Source: Henricia sp. BOLD:AAB3569 (taxonomy: Eukaryota; Echinodermata; Asteroidea; Spinulosida; Echinasteridae). Taken from it: DNA of 64,000 nt. The DNA lies in the NCBI GenBank assembly GCA_037783545.1, contig JBBELK010000216.1, positions 248,001 to 312,000 of the forward strand, given 5' to 3'. A program made the translations under genes and the position numbers. Below, piece by piece: positions 24,201-34,143 of this stretch. The notes beneath the pieces are model-generated. The model saw only the letters and a list, made by a program, of their open reading frames with translations, was not told the DNA's origin and ran no database searches. Within the stretch, counting starts at the first letter, position 1. Each line of letters opens with the position of its first letter.

Positions 24201-27200
24201 TCCTTGACCTTAGGGTTCCAACAGGCTCCATTTAAGGATGCGACGTGACCCTGATGAGAGAACATTCATGTAAAGTCAACATTGAAGGACAAGATTTGCT
24301 GTACAACATTTTGGGGTCAGATGTTCTTGAGGTCAGATTGAACACAATGACCAAACTATCAGCATATCTGAAGGACCGCTACATACTATTATTATTATTA
24401 TTATTTCTTTCTGGTATTCATACCAAGGATTCCTCAATAGTGCTCATTGCACTGTCACTCGTAAGCGTGAGGAAACCCATGAAGAATTAGAATTATAAAT
24501 GGCCAGAGACACCGGGGAATCCCCTTGCTCTTCACGAAAGAATGCTCTGGGATCTTTAGAGTGCGTTACCATTACCTAACACACTGGACCAACGGCTTTA
24601 CATCTCTTCAAGTGTGGTTAGTGCCTTGCCCAAGGGCACAGGTACCGCAACCGGATTCGAACCCGTAACCCCAAGTTTTCACCCATGATTGCGAGTTGAT
24701 GGCCCTAACCACTCGGCCACGATACCCCACCTGTTGCTTGTCACCCTAAGGTTGTGGGGTACCATAGCCAAGTGGTTTGGGTCATTGGCTCACAACACTG
24801 GGGTTAAAACCTGGTGTTGTGGGTTTGATACCCGGTCGTGGTACCTGTGCCCTTGAGCAAGGCGCTTAACTCCATCCAACGGAAGGGATGTAAAGTTGTT
24901 GGTCCAGTGTGTTGTGTGAAGCACTTATAAGATCCCAGAGCATTCTTTCGAGAAGAGTATGAAGATTATCTAGTGTTTCTGGCCGTCGGCTGCCAATGTC
25001 GCCACCCACCTATGTATCTCGATGTTTAGGTGGAAGACACTTGTAATTCAGCCTGAATTTAGGTTCTATAAGCCGATCGTAATGTGCAGTGCACTTGAAC
25101 AATATATATTCATATAAATATATCAATATAATCATTATCATCATTATCAAAGAAAGAGCATTTTCAGGAGTACCGTTGTCCTTGCCATATCCACGATGTA
25201 CTGGTCTCCTTTAGCGCATTCCATGACCTCAAATCCGTCTCGGTCGATGATCTTTGCCCGTGCTTTAGCTGCCGCTACTAGAATGCAGTCTCCAGTGATG
25301 CTGTATTGAAGAGTCTTAATCTGGTGGCTTAAATGGGTTAGGAATCCTTAATATCATCTTGTGGATGCTTGAGATAATGTCTTATTGACAAATATCAAAT
25401 TAGCGCCGAAAGCCTGGACCTAGGATTGTATTTAGAAAAACCACAGGCTCGTCAGCAATGCGCGTGTGCTACATACTATAGCAAAGGCATGGAGCTGCGT
25501 ATTTTGTGGCCTGAAATTGGCACGCTCACATTGCTGACGAGCCTCTGCCTTTAAATCATGCGTCTTTTCATTTGCAAATTTTATCATAAAAGAAAGCACC
25601 GAGACCCTTTATTCAATGACAATTTCAAATTTCTCTTCATTAACCCTTAAAATCCTGCTTAATCTACAAGCTTACGGTAAATCCCAACTAAGAACGAGCA
25701 TTCTCTCTGGAACATGACAAGGCTTTTTCTTTTCTTTTTGTCTAAGTGGAAAGATGGGTGCATTCCTGGACACTGAAAGAGTGCACTCCATTGTTCTTTG
25801 TACTTGAGTAAGGCACTTTACCCCAATTGCTCCATCCTTCGGATGGGATGTAAAACTGTAAGTCCAGTGTTTTGTGTAATGCCCAGACCATTCGTTCATA
25901 GAAAGAAGGGGATTCTCTCCCGTGTTTTTGGCTTGGCTTCCTAAAGCCCGCCGCACATCGCCCATCGGACACCGGACCATCGGATCATCGGTTTGATTTG
26001 CTCCGGTCTATGGTGTACGGTCAGACCGGCCCGAATTGTTTCAGCGCACACCTGTCCGGTAAGTGGTCCGATGATCCGGTAAATCGCAAAGGTGTGCGGC
26101 GGGCTTTAGGCACTACCCGCCTATGTATCTCAGTGCCAGATTAATCACAAACTCATTTAACAAAAGTGGCAGGGCCATGACGGGATACCTATCCATACCT
26201 CTTGCATGGCTGCAGCGATCGGAATGACTGGAGTGATGAGTCCATGGCGGCAAAATCCCACATCTTCATTTCGTAGTCGTAACCGCCAGTTACCAACCGA
26301 GAACCGGACGGATCCAAACTAATGGCAGAGACCTGAGAAGTGTGTCAAGATGAACGACAAAAACAAGGTGTGATGAGCAGCTGGAAACCAATAGGACATA
26401 CAAGCGGCAACAGTTGGTCTGTTTTAACCCTCAAATTGTGACTGCCTGCCCTTCTAGAACTGGAAATTACCTCTCCAGAAGGCGCAAAGAAACAACTTTT
26501 GGAATTCTGTGTTTTTTACTCACTGCTTTAGGTCCGTGATTCAGGACAATTTCATGTGAAGCCGGTATTCTGTTTACAAGACTCTGTAAAAACAAACAAC
26601 ATATATGTATCATTTACAAGTAAAGAAAAGAGTGTGTTCTATCATTGCAGATCAGAACCCCCCCCCCCCCCCCCCCCCAAAAAAAATGTTTTTCCCATCA
26701 GGGTTTAATTGCACCTTGTCAAGTTATTATCCCACAGCATAATAATAATAATAATGGTGGATTCTTATAAAGCGCACATGTCCACCCTGCGGGGTGCTCC
26801 TGGTGCTGTTGCCATTTCGCTTCAACTAGGTGGCTGCTGGCCAGGAGCTCAACCCTATCAGCAGTTAGATTGTGGCATTTCCCCTAACAGCTTCCTAAAT
26901 ATCGCTTAGGTTGACGAGGCAACTGGGATTAAGTACCTTGCCCAGGGACACAGACACGTTGGTCATAGTGGGGCTTGAAACCACAACCTCTGATTGCGAG
27001 TCCCACTTCATACACAGCAGATCAAATTCGAAATCATTTTGTGTTATATAATATAATCCAATGGTTATTGTTCTTGTGATTTTGGATTGACCTGTATTTT
27101 GAAGAGATGTACATGTATGTATTTTTGCATGTCTGATTAATTTTTTGAAGACATATATTTTAAAGATTTTTAAGCATACTTAACCGAAGACACATTTTAC

Positions 27201-29603
27201 TTTATATGCGATTGACATTTGAATTCTTCAAAATCTGCTTACATCATCTTCCTCTCCTTCTTCACTACTGGAATCATCATCATCAGAATCATCATCATCA
27301 GATTCGTGCCTTGCCTTAGTAGATGAATTCTCAGTGGCAGATTGTTGCCGAAAACCAGGGGGCAGAGGCGGACCTTGTAAAGTAAACAACATAAAACACA
27401 AAAATAAATAATAACAGTGGCGTACTGTGGCGGAGCGGTCTAGTGGATCGTATTCAAAACCTGGGTTAGTTCCAAAGGTAGTGGGTTCGAATCCCGGTCT
27501 AGTCCGGTCCATCCATGGTGCGTGTACCCTTGGGCAAGTTACTTTGCCACGCATTGCTTCTCTCCACCCAGGAGCAAAATGGGTACCTGAGAGGGTAGCG
27601 AAGGTTGATGTGTTTGATTAGCCATTGAGTGCCTAAGGCAGTCGGGGCTGTATACTCCCCAGGGAGCTGAGAGATATGGAGTGATTTAGTGGAGCCCTAT
27701 GATCAGGGTGATAATGTAGGCGCCTTGATCGGGATTTCCACGGATAAGTGCGCGGTACAAATCCATATCATTATCATTATAACAGCACACTGTTTCAGTA
27801 CGCGCACATCCTGACTGCACTTTTCAAATCAGCTACAGACAAGATTTTTATTCCTAGTAGATTTATTGGATTTCAATTTGCAGCCAGTAGGCTGAATTAC
27901 GTGATGTTTCTTCCACCTGAACATTGCACATAGGTGGGTGGTGCCATTGGCAGCTGATGGCCAGAGACACCGGATAATCCCCTTACTCTGGGATCATTTA
28001 AGTGCATTAAACAACACACTGGACCAACAGCTTTACATCCATTCTGAAGGAATGTGGTTAAGTGCCTTGCTCAAAGGCACAGGTACCACAGGTGGGTGTC
28101 AAACCCGCAATACCAAGATTTCACCTGAGTGTTGCAACTCAACGACCCAAACTACTTAGATATGTAAATACCTTACCAATTGTTTCCGAGTCGCTGTCAC
28201 TTGAGTCATCCGATTCAGATGGATCACTTCGTCTTGCGCCATCTTTGACTGTTCTTGTGCTCCGTTTTACTGGCCCCTCTGGTTTCTTGGCGCTAAGTTG
28301 CTTGGCTGTACGTCGCGTTTGCTCAAACATGGCACTCACGTCAAAGGTTCTGGGTTTTTTACCTTCAGGAAAAAAATGAAACACTATCGTTGTGAGGTGA
28401 TTCTATAACAAGCTACAAAAACGGCAGTTTGTGAAAGTCAGACCCTCCGGATCTTCCGGATCTTTGTTAAAAATTGTTATTTAACAAACAGAAAGTACCT
28501 AGTTTGACTTCTAAATACGCTTACATACCTTTTACCACCATGTATTGCACCAATTAGTAATCATACACCACATCAACTTTCCACAAGTGAAATTTTCGAA
28601 GATATGGGCGTAGGAAGTGCAGGACACTAAGAAAAAAGAAATGTTTTTTTTCCAAGTCGGATCTTTAAAAATAAGGCCCGTACATGGCGGTAAAAGGTAT
28701 GTAAGCGTATTAAGAAGTCAAACTAGGCACTTTCTGTTCGTTAAATAGCCATTTTTGAAAAAGATCCGGAAGATCTTGAAGGATCAGGAGGGTCCGTTTT
28801 TCACCTGCACGTACCCTACAAAAACACAAGTAAAGCAGTATTGTCGTCAGTAAACACATTCGGTGGTAATGGAAACATTACATTCATTCCATTGTAAACC
28901 CATCAATATGGTGTGTAACATAACAATCAAATTAAAATGAAATAAATTTAAAGAATTTATAACAAAAACCAGGAAAGCCTCCACATACATGACATAGGCC
29001 TACATACCAAAACCAGAGAAACCCATGACCGCTGCCATATCATCATTCTGCAGGGTTGAAGGTTCCTTTACGGGGTCATTTTCTTCTGCAACCATGCTGG
29101 AGTGGTCCCTTGCACCTAGAAATTGAAAAAGTTACTGCAAACATTAAACAAAATGAGATGCAGTGTGCAAAGTTTATCAGTTTATAAGGCCTACATCATA
29201 GAAAAGAAATTCAACATGTTCAAGGAAATTATCAAATGATTGTCACTTCTCTTCAAAATATTAACACTTTTTGGTGGTTATTGGGTCATATTAAGGAGAA
29301 TAAATGGCGACCAGTGAACGGAATTCCTCCCCACCACCCCCCACAAAGAAAATGCATCATATGTCGTACCAAAGGTTTTATCACGAAAATGGTGCAGTGC
29401 TTAGCAAATGGGTTTCGTCTGCCACCAGACGATGCACTGATGAAATGGGAATTCTAAGATTTATTTTATGGGGCAACAACCAATAAATTCCATCAGGAAA
29501 ATGTTAATAACACTTTCCCTACCACTCTCCGTTTTTTACTAAAAAGAAACGTACGGTTGCGAAGTTGTCGCATTTCTTCTAAATCGTCGTCGGAATCCGC
29601 CAT
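18215..29603 (-). CDS. WDR70: WDR70, WD40-repeat protein (17 coding exons)
   Basis: WDR70 (gastrulation-defective 1 homologue) is a nuclear WD40 scaffold linked to chromatin and DNA-damage response in other eukaryotes. Exons in transcript order: 29603-29555, 29115-29008, 28362-28177, 27373-27243, 26583-26524, 26332-26199, 25327-25174, 24250-24174, 23717-23540, 22992-22893, 22473-22389, 21992-21854, 21408-21308, 20834-20755, 20444-20325, 19349-19187, 18329-18215. All borders fit splice consensus and phases close to 659 aa (human about 654). The N-terminus has the family motif MGFSGFGKKPRTFD and AMFEQTRRTA, then a Ser/Asp/Glu-rich region with PPLPPG. WD repeats follow (GGYDYEMKMWDF, TVRIWDF, SLQLWDV, DTLKLWD, RCLWHPKLNQI). 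The tail has DDSNPREAILRHAKEA and DVPHWAKKQK. The start is the first ATG of the frame. Several introns are loaded with MITEs and SINEs. Confidence 0.95.
18511..18659. mobile_element. 'GACCCTTTGCA'-family MITE
   Basis: It runs from ATAGAGCTTCTACACCGGCG to GTGCAAAGGCTCTAT, with GGCCATGACAGGGGGCA and TGCCCCCGTCATGGCC as inner inverted repeats. It lies in the intron between WDR70 coding exons 16 and 17. Confidence 0.8.
18676..18958 (+). mobile_element. tRNA-derived SINE, 'TTTTCCTCCCACTT' family
   Basis: The head is GGTTGGCATAGTGG with B-box GGGTTCAATTCC. The body GTATGTGGATTGGG..CCCTACTTGACCG and tail TACAACAACA match the copy at 7057-7357 along most of its length. It is antisense to WDR70 inside the last intron. 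Confidence 0.8.
18971..19177. mobile_element. MITE with GCCGTC ends abutting a WDR70 donor
   Basis: Inverted ends: GCCGTCAAAAGTTGTCAACA and the inverse of GCCGTCCAAAGTTGTCAGCA, continuing through TTTTCACGG.TCTAC. The right end lies about 8 bp from the splice donor of the exon at 19187-19349. A relative occurs at 22202-22383. Confidence 0.8.
19648..19775. mobile_element. 'GACCCTTTGCA'-family MITE
   Basis: It contains AATGACAGGGGGTAAGTTTT, the signature GCACAGTGACAATGTGATTG and the right end CATGGCCGCTCTTGCAAAGG. The left terminus is eroded. It lies in the intron between WDR70 coding exons 15 and 16. Confidence 0.7.
19971..20298. mobile_element. Candidate element with TAGGGAGTTTTCGATT ends
   Basis: The left end TAGGGAGTTTTCGATTTG matches the inverse of the right end (TAGTGAGCTTTCGATTGG) at 15 of 18 positions. 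The interior has CGACGACGG-type repeats. It ends close to the WDR70 exon at 20325. TIRs of this type occur in hAT-like MITEs, but no clear 8-bp duplication was found. Confidence 0.45.
22202..22383. mobile_element. GCCGTC-type MITE, truncated, abutting a WDR70 donor
   Basis: The left part (GCCGAGTAAAAAGTTGTCAA..TTTTTACAG.TCTAC) and right part (CTGTAGAACTGTGAA) are the arms of the family seen at 18971-19177. The right terminus is cut short and ends about 4 bp from the donor of the exon at 22389-22473. Confidence 0.7.
23248..23388. mobile_element. Palindromic MITE with TTTCACAAA arms
   Basis: The left arm GTGTCGATTTCACAAAGACT and the right arm AAGTTTTTGTGAAACCAAC are inverted, with GCGATGGATT / AATCCATCGC further inward. 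It lies in the WDR70 intron between exons 22893 and 23717. Confidence 0.7.
23864..24083. mobile_element. Palindromic MITE, 'AGGGTTGTAGTCG' family, copy 1
   Basis: The ends are GAGGGTTGCAGTCGAGTCC and the inverse of CCAGGGTTGTAGTCGCGTCC. The interior consists of repeated ACAAGTCC/GGACTTGT words. A second copy is at 44960-45186. Confidence 0.75.
24393..24735 (-). mobile_element. tRNA-derived SINE, 'GGTCCAGTGTGTT' family, reverse
   Basis: The minus-strand head TGGCCGAGTGGTTAGGGCC is followed by B-box GGGTTCGAATCC, then GCCCTTGGGCAAGGCAC, CCGTTGGTCCAGTGTGTTAG and a tail of (AAT)n. It sits head-to-head with another copy at 24764. The closest relative in the window is 41567-41936, which even shares the same tail sequence. 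Confidence 0.85.
24764..25105 (+). mobile_element. tRNA-derived SINE, 'GGTCCAGTGTGTT' family
   Basis: The head is GGTACCATAGCCAAGTGG, with B-box-like GGGTTTGATACC. The body carries AAGGGATGTAAAGTTG, TTGGTCCAGTGTGTTGTG and CACCTATGTATCTCGATG. The tail differs from the copy at 24393, so two subfamilies are present. Confidence 0.8.
25443..25554. mobile_element. TTAA-type palindromic MITE, diverged copy
   Basis: The arms ACAGGCTCGTCAGCAATGCG and GCTGACGAGCCTCTGCCTTTAA are present, but the left TTAA border is lost. It lies in the WDR70 intron upstream of exon 25327-25174. Confidence 0.75.
25795..26145 (+). mobile_element. SINE body interrupted by a MITE
   Basis: The left part (AAGGCACTTTACCCCAATTG, GGATGGGATGTAAAAC, GTCCAGTGTTTTGTG) and the right part (GCCTATGTATCTCAGTG) join as one 'GGTCCAGTGTGTT' SINE once the MITE at 25942-26108 is removed. 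The tRNA-like head is missing. Confidence 0.75.
25942..26108. mobile_element. TAAAGC-family MITE nested in a SINE
   Basis: The ends TAAAGCCCGCCGCACA and TGTGCGGCGGGCTTTA are exact inverses, and further inward ATCGGACACCGGACCATCGG pairs imperfectly with CCGGTAAGTGGTCCGATG. TA at each border may be the target duplication. The insertion splits the SINE at 25795-26145, so it is the younger of the two. Confidence 0.85.
26658..26687. repeat. Poly-C/poly-A tract
   Basis: About twenty C residues are followed by A residues, in a WDR70 intron. Confidence 0.9.
26742..27003 (-). mobile_element. tRNA-derived SINE with 'TTCGCTTCAACTAGGTGG' body
   Basis: On the minus strand a B-box-like GGTTTCAAGCCCC lies near the head, followed by TGTGTCCCTGGGCAAGGTAC. 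The body includes CCACCTAGTTGAAGCGAAAT and the tail is (ATT)n. Related to 15783-16272. Confidence 0.7.
27417..27778 (+). mobile_element. tRNA-derived SINE, 'GGAGCGGTCTAGTGG' head, long body
   Basis: A-box GTGGCGGAGCGGTCTAGTGG and B-box GGGTTCGAATCCC are intact-looking. The body includes ACCCTTGGGCAAG, GGGTACCTGAGAGGGTAGCG and GCGCGGTACAAATCC, with a (TATCAT)-like tail. It lies between WDR70 exons 3 and 4, antisense to the gene. Confidence 0.8.
27931..28158 (-). mobile_element. 'GGTCCAGTGTGTT' SINE, reverse copy
   Basis: The minus-strand body has GTGCCTTTGAGCAAGGCAC, AGCTGTTGGTCCAGTGTGTT and CCGGTGTCTCTGGCC. The head is degenerate. Its 5' end is close to the WDR70 exon at 28177-28362. Confidence 0.75.
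28423..28815. mobile_element. 393-bp MITE ('GACCCTCCGGATC' family) with 9-10 bp target duplication
   Basis: The subterminal inverted repeats read TGTGAAAGTCAGACCCTCC and the inverse of GGTGAAAAACGGACCCTCC. Longer internal arms include AAGTACCTAGTTTGACTTCT and AGAAGTCAAACTAGGCACTT. The direct repeat CTACAAAAAC flanks it at 28413-28422 and 28816-28825. A second copy is at 34144-34517. It lies in a WDR70 intron. Confidence 0.88.
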
Positions 29604-30277
29604 GTTGTTTCCACTTGTCTGCGCCATGCAGGCAATAGAGGGCGTCCTTACCATTTGTCAGTGGTACGTACGTGTGGAGGCAACCTAGACTGGTTCCCGC
29701 TCCACATATTCCACATACAACGACTGAATATATGTGGAAGATTTGCAATTGCCCAATTTGAGTCAATCATTATTTTGACCGAAAACCATCACTCATATAG
29801 AAGATATAGATGGTGGTTTCAAGTCCCACTGTCTAATGCAATGAATCCATTCAAGGTGACATTTTTTTTTCAATCGATTGGCCTAACTGAAGATGAGTTT
29901 ATATACACGTGTGTAAATGCGGGTGCACTCATTTTTTTTCTTCCAAAGGGCACTAGTCCCCCGACTACTGTCATCACAGTGATATTAATATGGTGCTGTT
30001 TTCCGTGCAGTATAGGCCTAACCAAGGAACCAGCCTGAATAGGACGGTGGCTTAGCACACTTTCTTGAAAGCATGGATACATTTGTTTTCACTGTTTTCT
30101 CGAAACTTGGATGAGGTGGTTCAATGAGGTATACTGAGCTGACTTTTCCCCCATCCCAACACCCGTTCCCCTTTGCCGTTTCCCAAAACTTGCCGATTCT
30201 TTTGAATAGACAAACTTGTGCAGATGACATGACCCTCGGAAGATGAAAAATAAACAGTCAAGTCGGGAACGTATACC

Positions 30278-30626
30278 CAGCACGATATGGGGCCTGAGGA
30301 TTCCCCCCTAACGCCCCTATATATACCGTATCGAATAGCCGCCATTTCGTAGGGCAGTTTCCTTGTTCCTTGAGGACATGTGCATGGTTGCATATATTGT
30401 GCTTCCATTGTTCAACGGTTTAAGTAACAAAATGTACCCCACGAAATGGCGGCTATTCGATACGGTCTATATGACTCAACACACTCTTCCCTTTTGTTAA
30501 GGAAACCAATCCCCACCCCCTAAAAACTGAAAGGAGTTCCAAGTTGGGAATTCCTTGGATGTTTGAGACACAATGGGGGAACAATTAATGGTATGGGGAG
30601 AGTACCCTCGGCCCCATATCGCGCTG
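30278..30626. mobile_element. CAGCAC-ended MITE interrupted by a second MITE
   Basis: The left end CAGCACGATATGGGGCC and the right end GGCCCCATATCGCGCTG are inverted. The body (CCTTTTGTTAAGGAAACC, AAAACTGAAAGGAGTTCC) matches 40505-40688. The MITE at 30320-30471 is inserted near the left end, so this copy is the older. Confidence 0.8.
30320..30471. mobile_element. Palindromic MITE with TATAGACCGTATCG ends, nested
   Basis: The left arm ACCGTATCGAATAGCCGCCA and the right arm TGGCGGCTATTCGATACGGT are inverted. The centre carries CCTTGAGGACATG and TTAAGTAACAAAA. TA borders suggest a 2-bp duplication. It is inserted in the CAGCAC-type element. A second copy in reverse is at 36159-36307. Confidence 0.82.
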
Positions 30627-30817
30627 CATATGCATGAACAAGCCTTGACAAATAAAGCCTTGTTCTGAAATACCGTGTAAGACCAGGGACGTGGAGTAAA
30701 GTGACCGTACATAACAGAAGCGTTTTAGTCAAAAAAAAACTTGACCTTGTCTTGGAGATGGCAGAATACAAGACAACTGCATGGGCCCTGTTTTCGAAGC
30801 CATAACCAACAATATTA

Positions 30818-30997
30818 CAGTGAAACCTCCTATTAAGGCCACCTTGATAAACTGGCCACCTGCATATTGTGGCCACCCACCTTTGGTCCCAAATGCCATG
30901 TGTATAATGCTTAAGAAACCTCTATAAAGAAGCCACCTCTTTATAGTGGTCAGTTTTTTACGGTCCCGAGGGTGGCCACTATAGACAAGTTTCACTG
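30818..30997. mobile_element. Pogo/Tigger-like MITE
   Basis: It starts CAGTGAAACCTCCTATTAAG and ends with the inverse, CAAGTTTCACTG, flanked by TA on both sides (30816-30817 and 30998-30999). Internal repeats of GGCCACC and TATAAAGAAGCCACCTC occur. CAGTSAAACCTC ends with TA duplication are typical of pogo-type MITEs. Confidence 0.8.
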
Positions 30998-31219
30998 TAC
31001 ATGTATTATGTTTCTGACGTAATTAAAGATTCGACCAATGAATGGCTTCGGTCAACCAACACACTGGTCAACTTTCAGTTGAATTCATGAACGTCACGCA
31101 TATGGTTATGAAAGCAAAAACAGTATAGTAGCCAAAATGCCCGGCCTTGTAATGTACGTGGCAACACACCGATCATTGTTCGTGGGTTCCATTGGGACAA
31201 ACAGCATGGTCGGGCTTTT

Positions 31220-34140
31220 ATGATCCTGCTTATGAGATCAAATCCTATAGTGGCGATGTTTGGCCGTAATTACGCGATTGACCAAGGCGTTGTCAAAATG
31301 GTATCCAAGCCATTTCTGACAAGAAAAATGACCGCCGATGTTTTGTGGCAAGTGTACGGTCTTCGGGCGGAAATCATTACGTGGTTACCAAGTTACTGCG
31401 ATCAAAACTTCCAAGTGGTGGTGACGGAGGGGGTCTGGGCGAGCGAGAAAAGGGGGAGTCACGGTGGCAAGTATATTTTGAAGATTATCAACACTGACGA
31501 CTCGCTGCACAGGGCCGACTCGTACGCGGAGATTGTGTCCATTCTCGAGGCTCTTCGGGGGGAGAATGGGGTGCTGTACCCGGCGCCGTTCAAGAATATC
31601 CACGGTCGATATATGGAGCTACAAAAATTCCGGAGTGGTGAGAACATCTTGCTTTGAGTTATATTTATTTATTGACTTATTCCATTTATTTACCCAGGGT
31701 GTGCCTAAAACAGTTTCGTTTGAGGTCCTGCAAATCACCCATAATTGGTACAATGAAATAACTGTTTCTGTACGCTTTAAGTTTAACAACGACATTTCAG
31801 ATTACCAACGAATGTTCAGACGCAGTAACATGATTTCGGCGTGTAAAGCCCAAAATCGTGACCTTTCGCTATCCGTTTTTCATTTAGGTTTGGACGCGTC
31901 GACAACAACATTTGAGGCTATCTTTAGGACCGATGACGTGTTAAAAATACACCAAAAGTCGTCGTATTGGCCTACTTTTGTGCGACCAAAACCTCCCTAT
32001 AATGCAGAATTCCACAACAGTTGACACAAAATGTAACATTTTAACTCCATGATATAACAGTTGTTTGACGTAAAATATAACGACGCCAATGTTAAGTAAC
32101 AAAATTGAATTTTCTTAGTGCCTGTTTTCAGCACAGCCTTTACGGAATATCTTCCTCCATGATACATGTACGTCTAGCGCGGCCCTAGGCCCACGAAGGT
32201 ACTAGGTGGATATATCCTCATGTGTTTTTAATGATTGAAAGTGGTTTCCCAGTAGAAAATAATTATTTTTATTTGAACAACTGCCACTCAAATTTAATGT
32301 TTGTGTGTAGATATGGCACCAAGGTTTAAAATGCAAACTCATTCTACAGCCAATTTTCATTGGCGTAGGTAACCCGGGACACCAAACTCCTATCCAATAC
32401 CATGGAACAAATTATAAGCCTTTATGCATGGTCTTTTGTTTTGAATATTTTTCAGGAATCAGAAAACTAAATATTGAAGAAAATGATGCTGCCCCCTAGC
32501 CCTATAATCACAGGTCACAGTCCATTACTGAGAATTTGTTGTCATAAATAAGTGGTGATTTTTGAAGCAGAGTGTCGTACGTAACTGGGACACCAACCAT
32601 TTTTGACCCCTAATTTTGGGAATTACCCATATATCATGTAAACAATTTTTATCAGACTGGCACTTGTAGGCCTATTTATTCTATGATAGGCCTAATGGGA
32701 CGGTCAAGGTTAAAGATTAAAGGAAAATGGTTTTGCTCTAACAGAAACAGACGGATCCTACGGCATCTTCCGCATCCTACTCCTGTCATATATTCCCGGG
32801 ATAATCTTGTCCGAGGTCCATCTAAGCAACCAAATCATCCAAAATGTCGGCAAAGCAGTGGCTAATCTCACGACACAACTTATGGTAAGACCTGACCGTG
32901 CAATCTTGGACCATTATTGTACAAGTAGGTCAGTGAATTAGACGCTTCGTGCAGAAGACAGTGGTCGCAGGTTCGAATATCGTTTGATTTGGCAAGTTTT
33001 CGAAGTTACAAAAAGTAAACAGATAGCGACTCAACTTTTCGAGTATTTTCCAATACGAGATCTGCCACCATAAAAGGAGACACATAATTATAGTCCAATC
33101 ACGACCCTCTTGCGAAACCTCGTTTTGCCCAATGGTGGACATTCCTGTTGGCCGGAGGAGTAAAAACCACTACAAAATTAATCCTAACTTTCGACTGATT
33201 TTCCTCGCGAGATATCCGTTTCGTTTATTAGGAAACAAATATCACATCAATTTAATGTATCTACAAATATATGGACACTAGTCATCATTAAATCAATGTC
33301 TTTCCAGAAAAACCGCAAGTTGCAAAATTGCCTTACGAGTTTCTTACCAAATCTTCGACTTGTTTTCCTCTTTAAGGCGTTGAAGTGCGAGACTGAGCAT
33401 TTAAGACGGCGTGCGGAAACCGATAAATGGTGTTTGACCAGCGTGGCCAAAGTGCGACCATTTATCGCCGCAGTACCAGACGCGAAACACCGTCTGCTGG
33501 CTGCAGACGTCTTGAACAGGTTCCTTCGAGACGTGAAGCCGCTGGAAAATTGCATGCCCAAAGGTGACATTTCTTAAAACAGACTCCAGTGTTATAAATT
33601 ACACAATTGTTTGGTAATATCAGGAATGTGACAAATATTTTCTTTCCATTTTCAGGCATCGTTCACGTGGACTTGAATCGAGCAAACATTTTAGTCAAAC
33701 CCGCTCAAAAAACCACCAATCAAGACTGGAGTGACGATGACGTCACCGACATGCTCCACCAATCAGTGAGCTACAAAGTCAGCGGGATCATTGATTTTCT
33801 AGACATGGCGTACGAGTGTGTTGTATACGATGTAGCTGGAAGCCTTGGGGATATTATGCTGGGACGGAAAGACCAAGATCCAGTGATGGTTGCACGCCAC
33901 TACCTGGCCGGGTACACCTCCGTGCGGCCCCTTAACCCAGCCGAGATGAGCTCGGTGCTTATCGCGACGGCGGCCAGGTTGGCGCAAATTCTCGTCTTGG
34001 GGCACGAGTATTTCCGTCAGTCTGGGGAAAGCGATCAGTACATCATGCGCATTGCGAATGACGGAGGATGGGAGCGGCTGGAGAAATTGTGGCAGACGGC
34101 AAGATGCGAAGTAGAAGCCTTGTGCGGCGAGTTGTTCTAA
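31220..34140 (+). CDS. HYKK: Hydroxylysine kinase (HYKK) gene, apparently missing an internal exon
   Basis: HYKK phosphorylates 5-hydroxy-L-lysine with GTP and belongs to the aminoglycoside-phosphotransferase-like kinases. Visible exons: about 31220-31637 (N-lobe: WQVYGLRAE, LPSYCDQNFQV, GGKYILKIIN), 33377-33563 (LRRRAETDKWCLTSV..VKPLENCMPK) and 33656-34140 (catalytic loop GIVHVDLNRANILV, metal-binding GIIDFLDMAYE, then LAGYTSVRPLNPAE). The second and third join in phase. The first ends in phase 1 but the second begins in phase 0. The segment expected between them (the conserved VR..YLPG and VP.TP..L region) is not visible in 31638-33376. The usual HGD and DFGD are HVD and DFLD here, keeping the catalytic Asp, Asn and metal Asp. 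The locus could be a damaged gene, an allele with a deletion, or have a diverged exon I missed. The start codon is uncertain (31220 or a later in-frame ATG). Confidence 0.75.
31638..33376. other. Large HYKK intron / missing-exon interval
   Basis: No frame in this 1.7 kb resembles the middle part of hydroxylysine kinase. A plus-strand open stretch to about 32024 has no recognisable family. A tRNA-like remnant is present at 32915-32995. Nothing else was identified. Confidence 0.5.
32915..32995 (+). repeat. tRNA-like remnant
   Basis: TAGGTCAGTGAATTAGACGC resembles a tRNA D-arm/A-box and GCAGGTTCGAATATCG a B-box. The acceptor stem does not close convincingly, so this is a SINE head or tRNA pseudogene and not a functional tRNA. 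Confidence 0.4.
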
Positions 34141-34143
34141 AAC

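Noticed and set aside
31138-31222. ATG at 31138 as the HYKK start
   Set aside because: That frame reaches a stop after about 27 codons, at the position overlapping the ATG at 31220. It could at most be an upstream ORF.
31533-32024. 163-codon frame downstream of the HYKK N-lobe exon as the missing exon
   Set aside because: It is out of frame with the kinase exon across 31533-31637, and the later part has no kinase motif or suitable splice signal in the needed phase.
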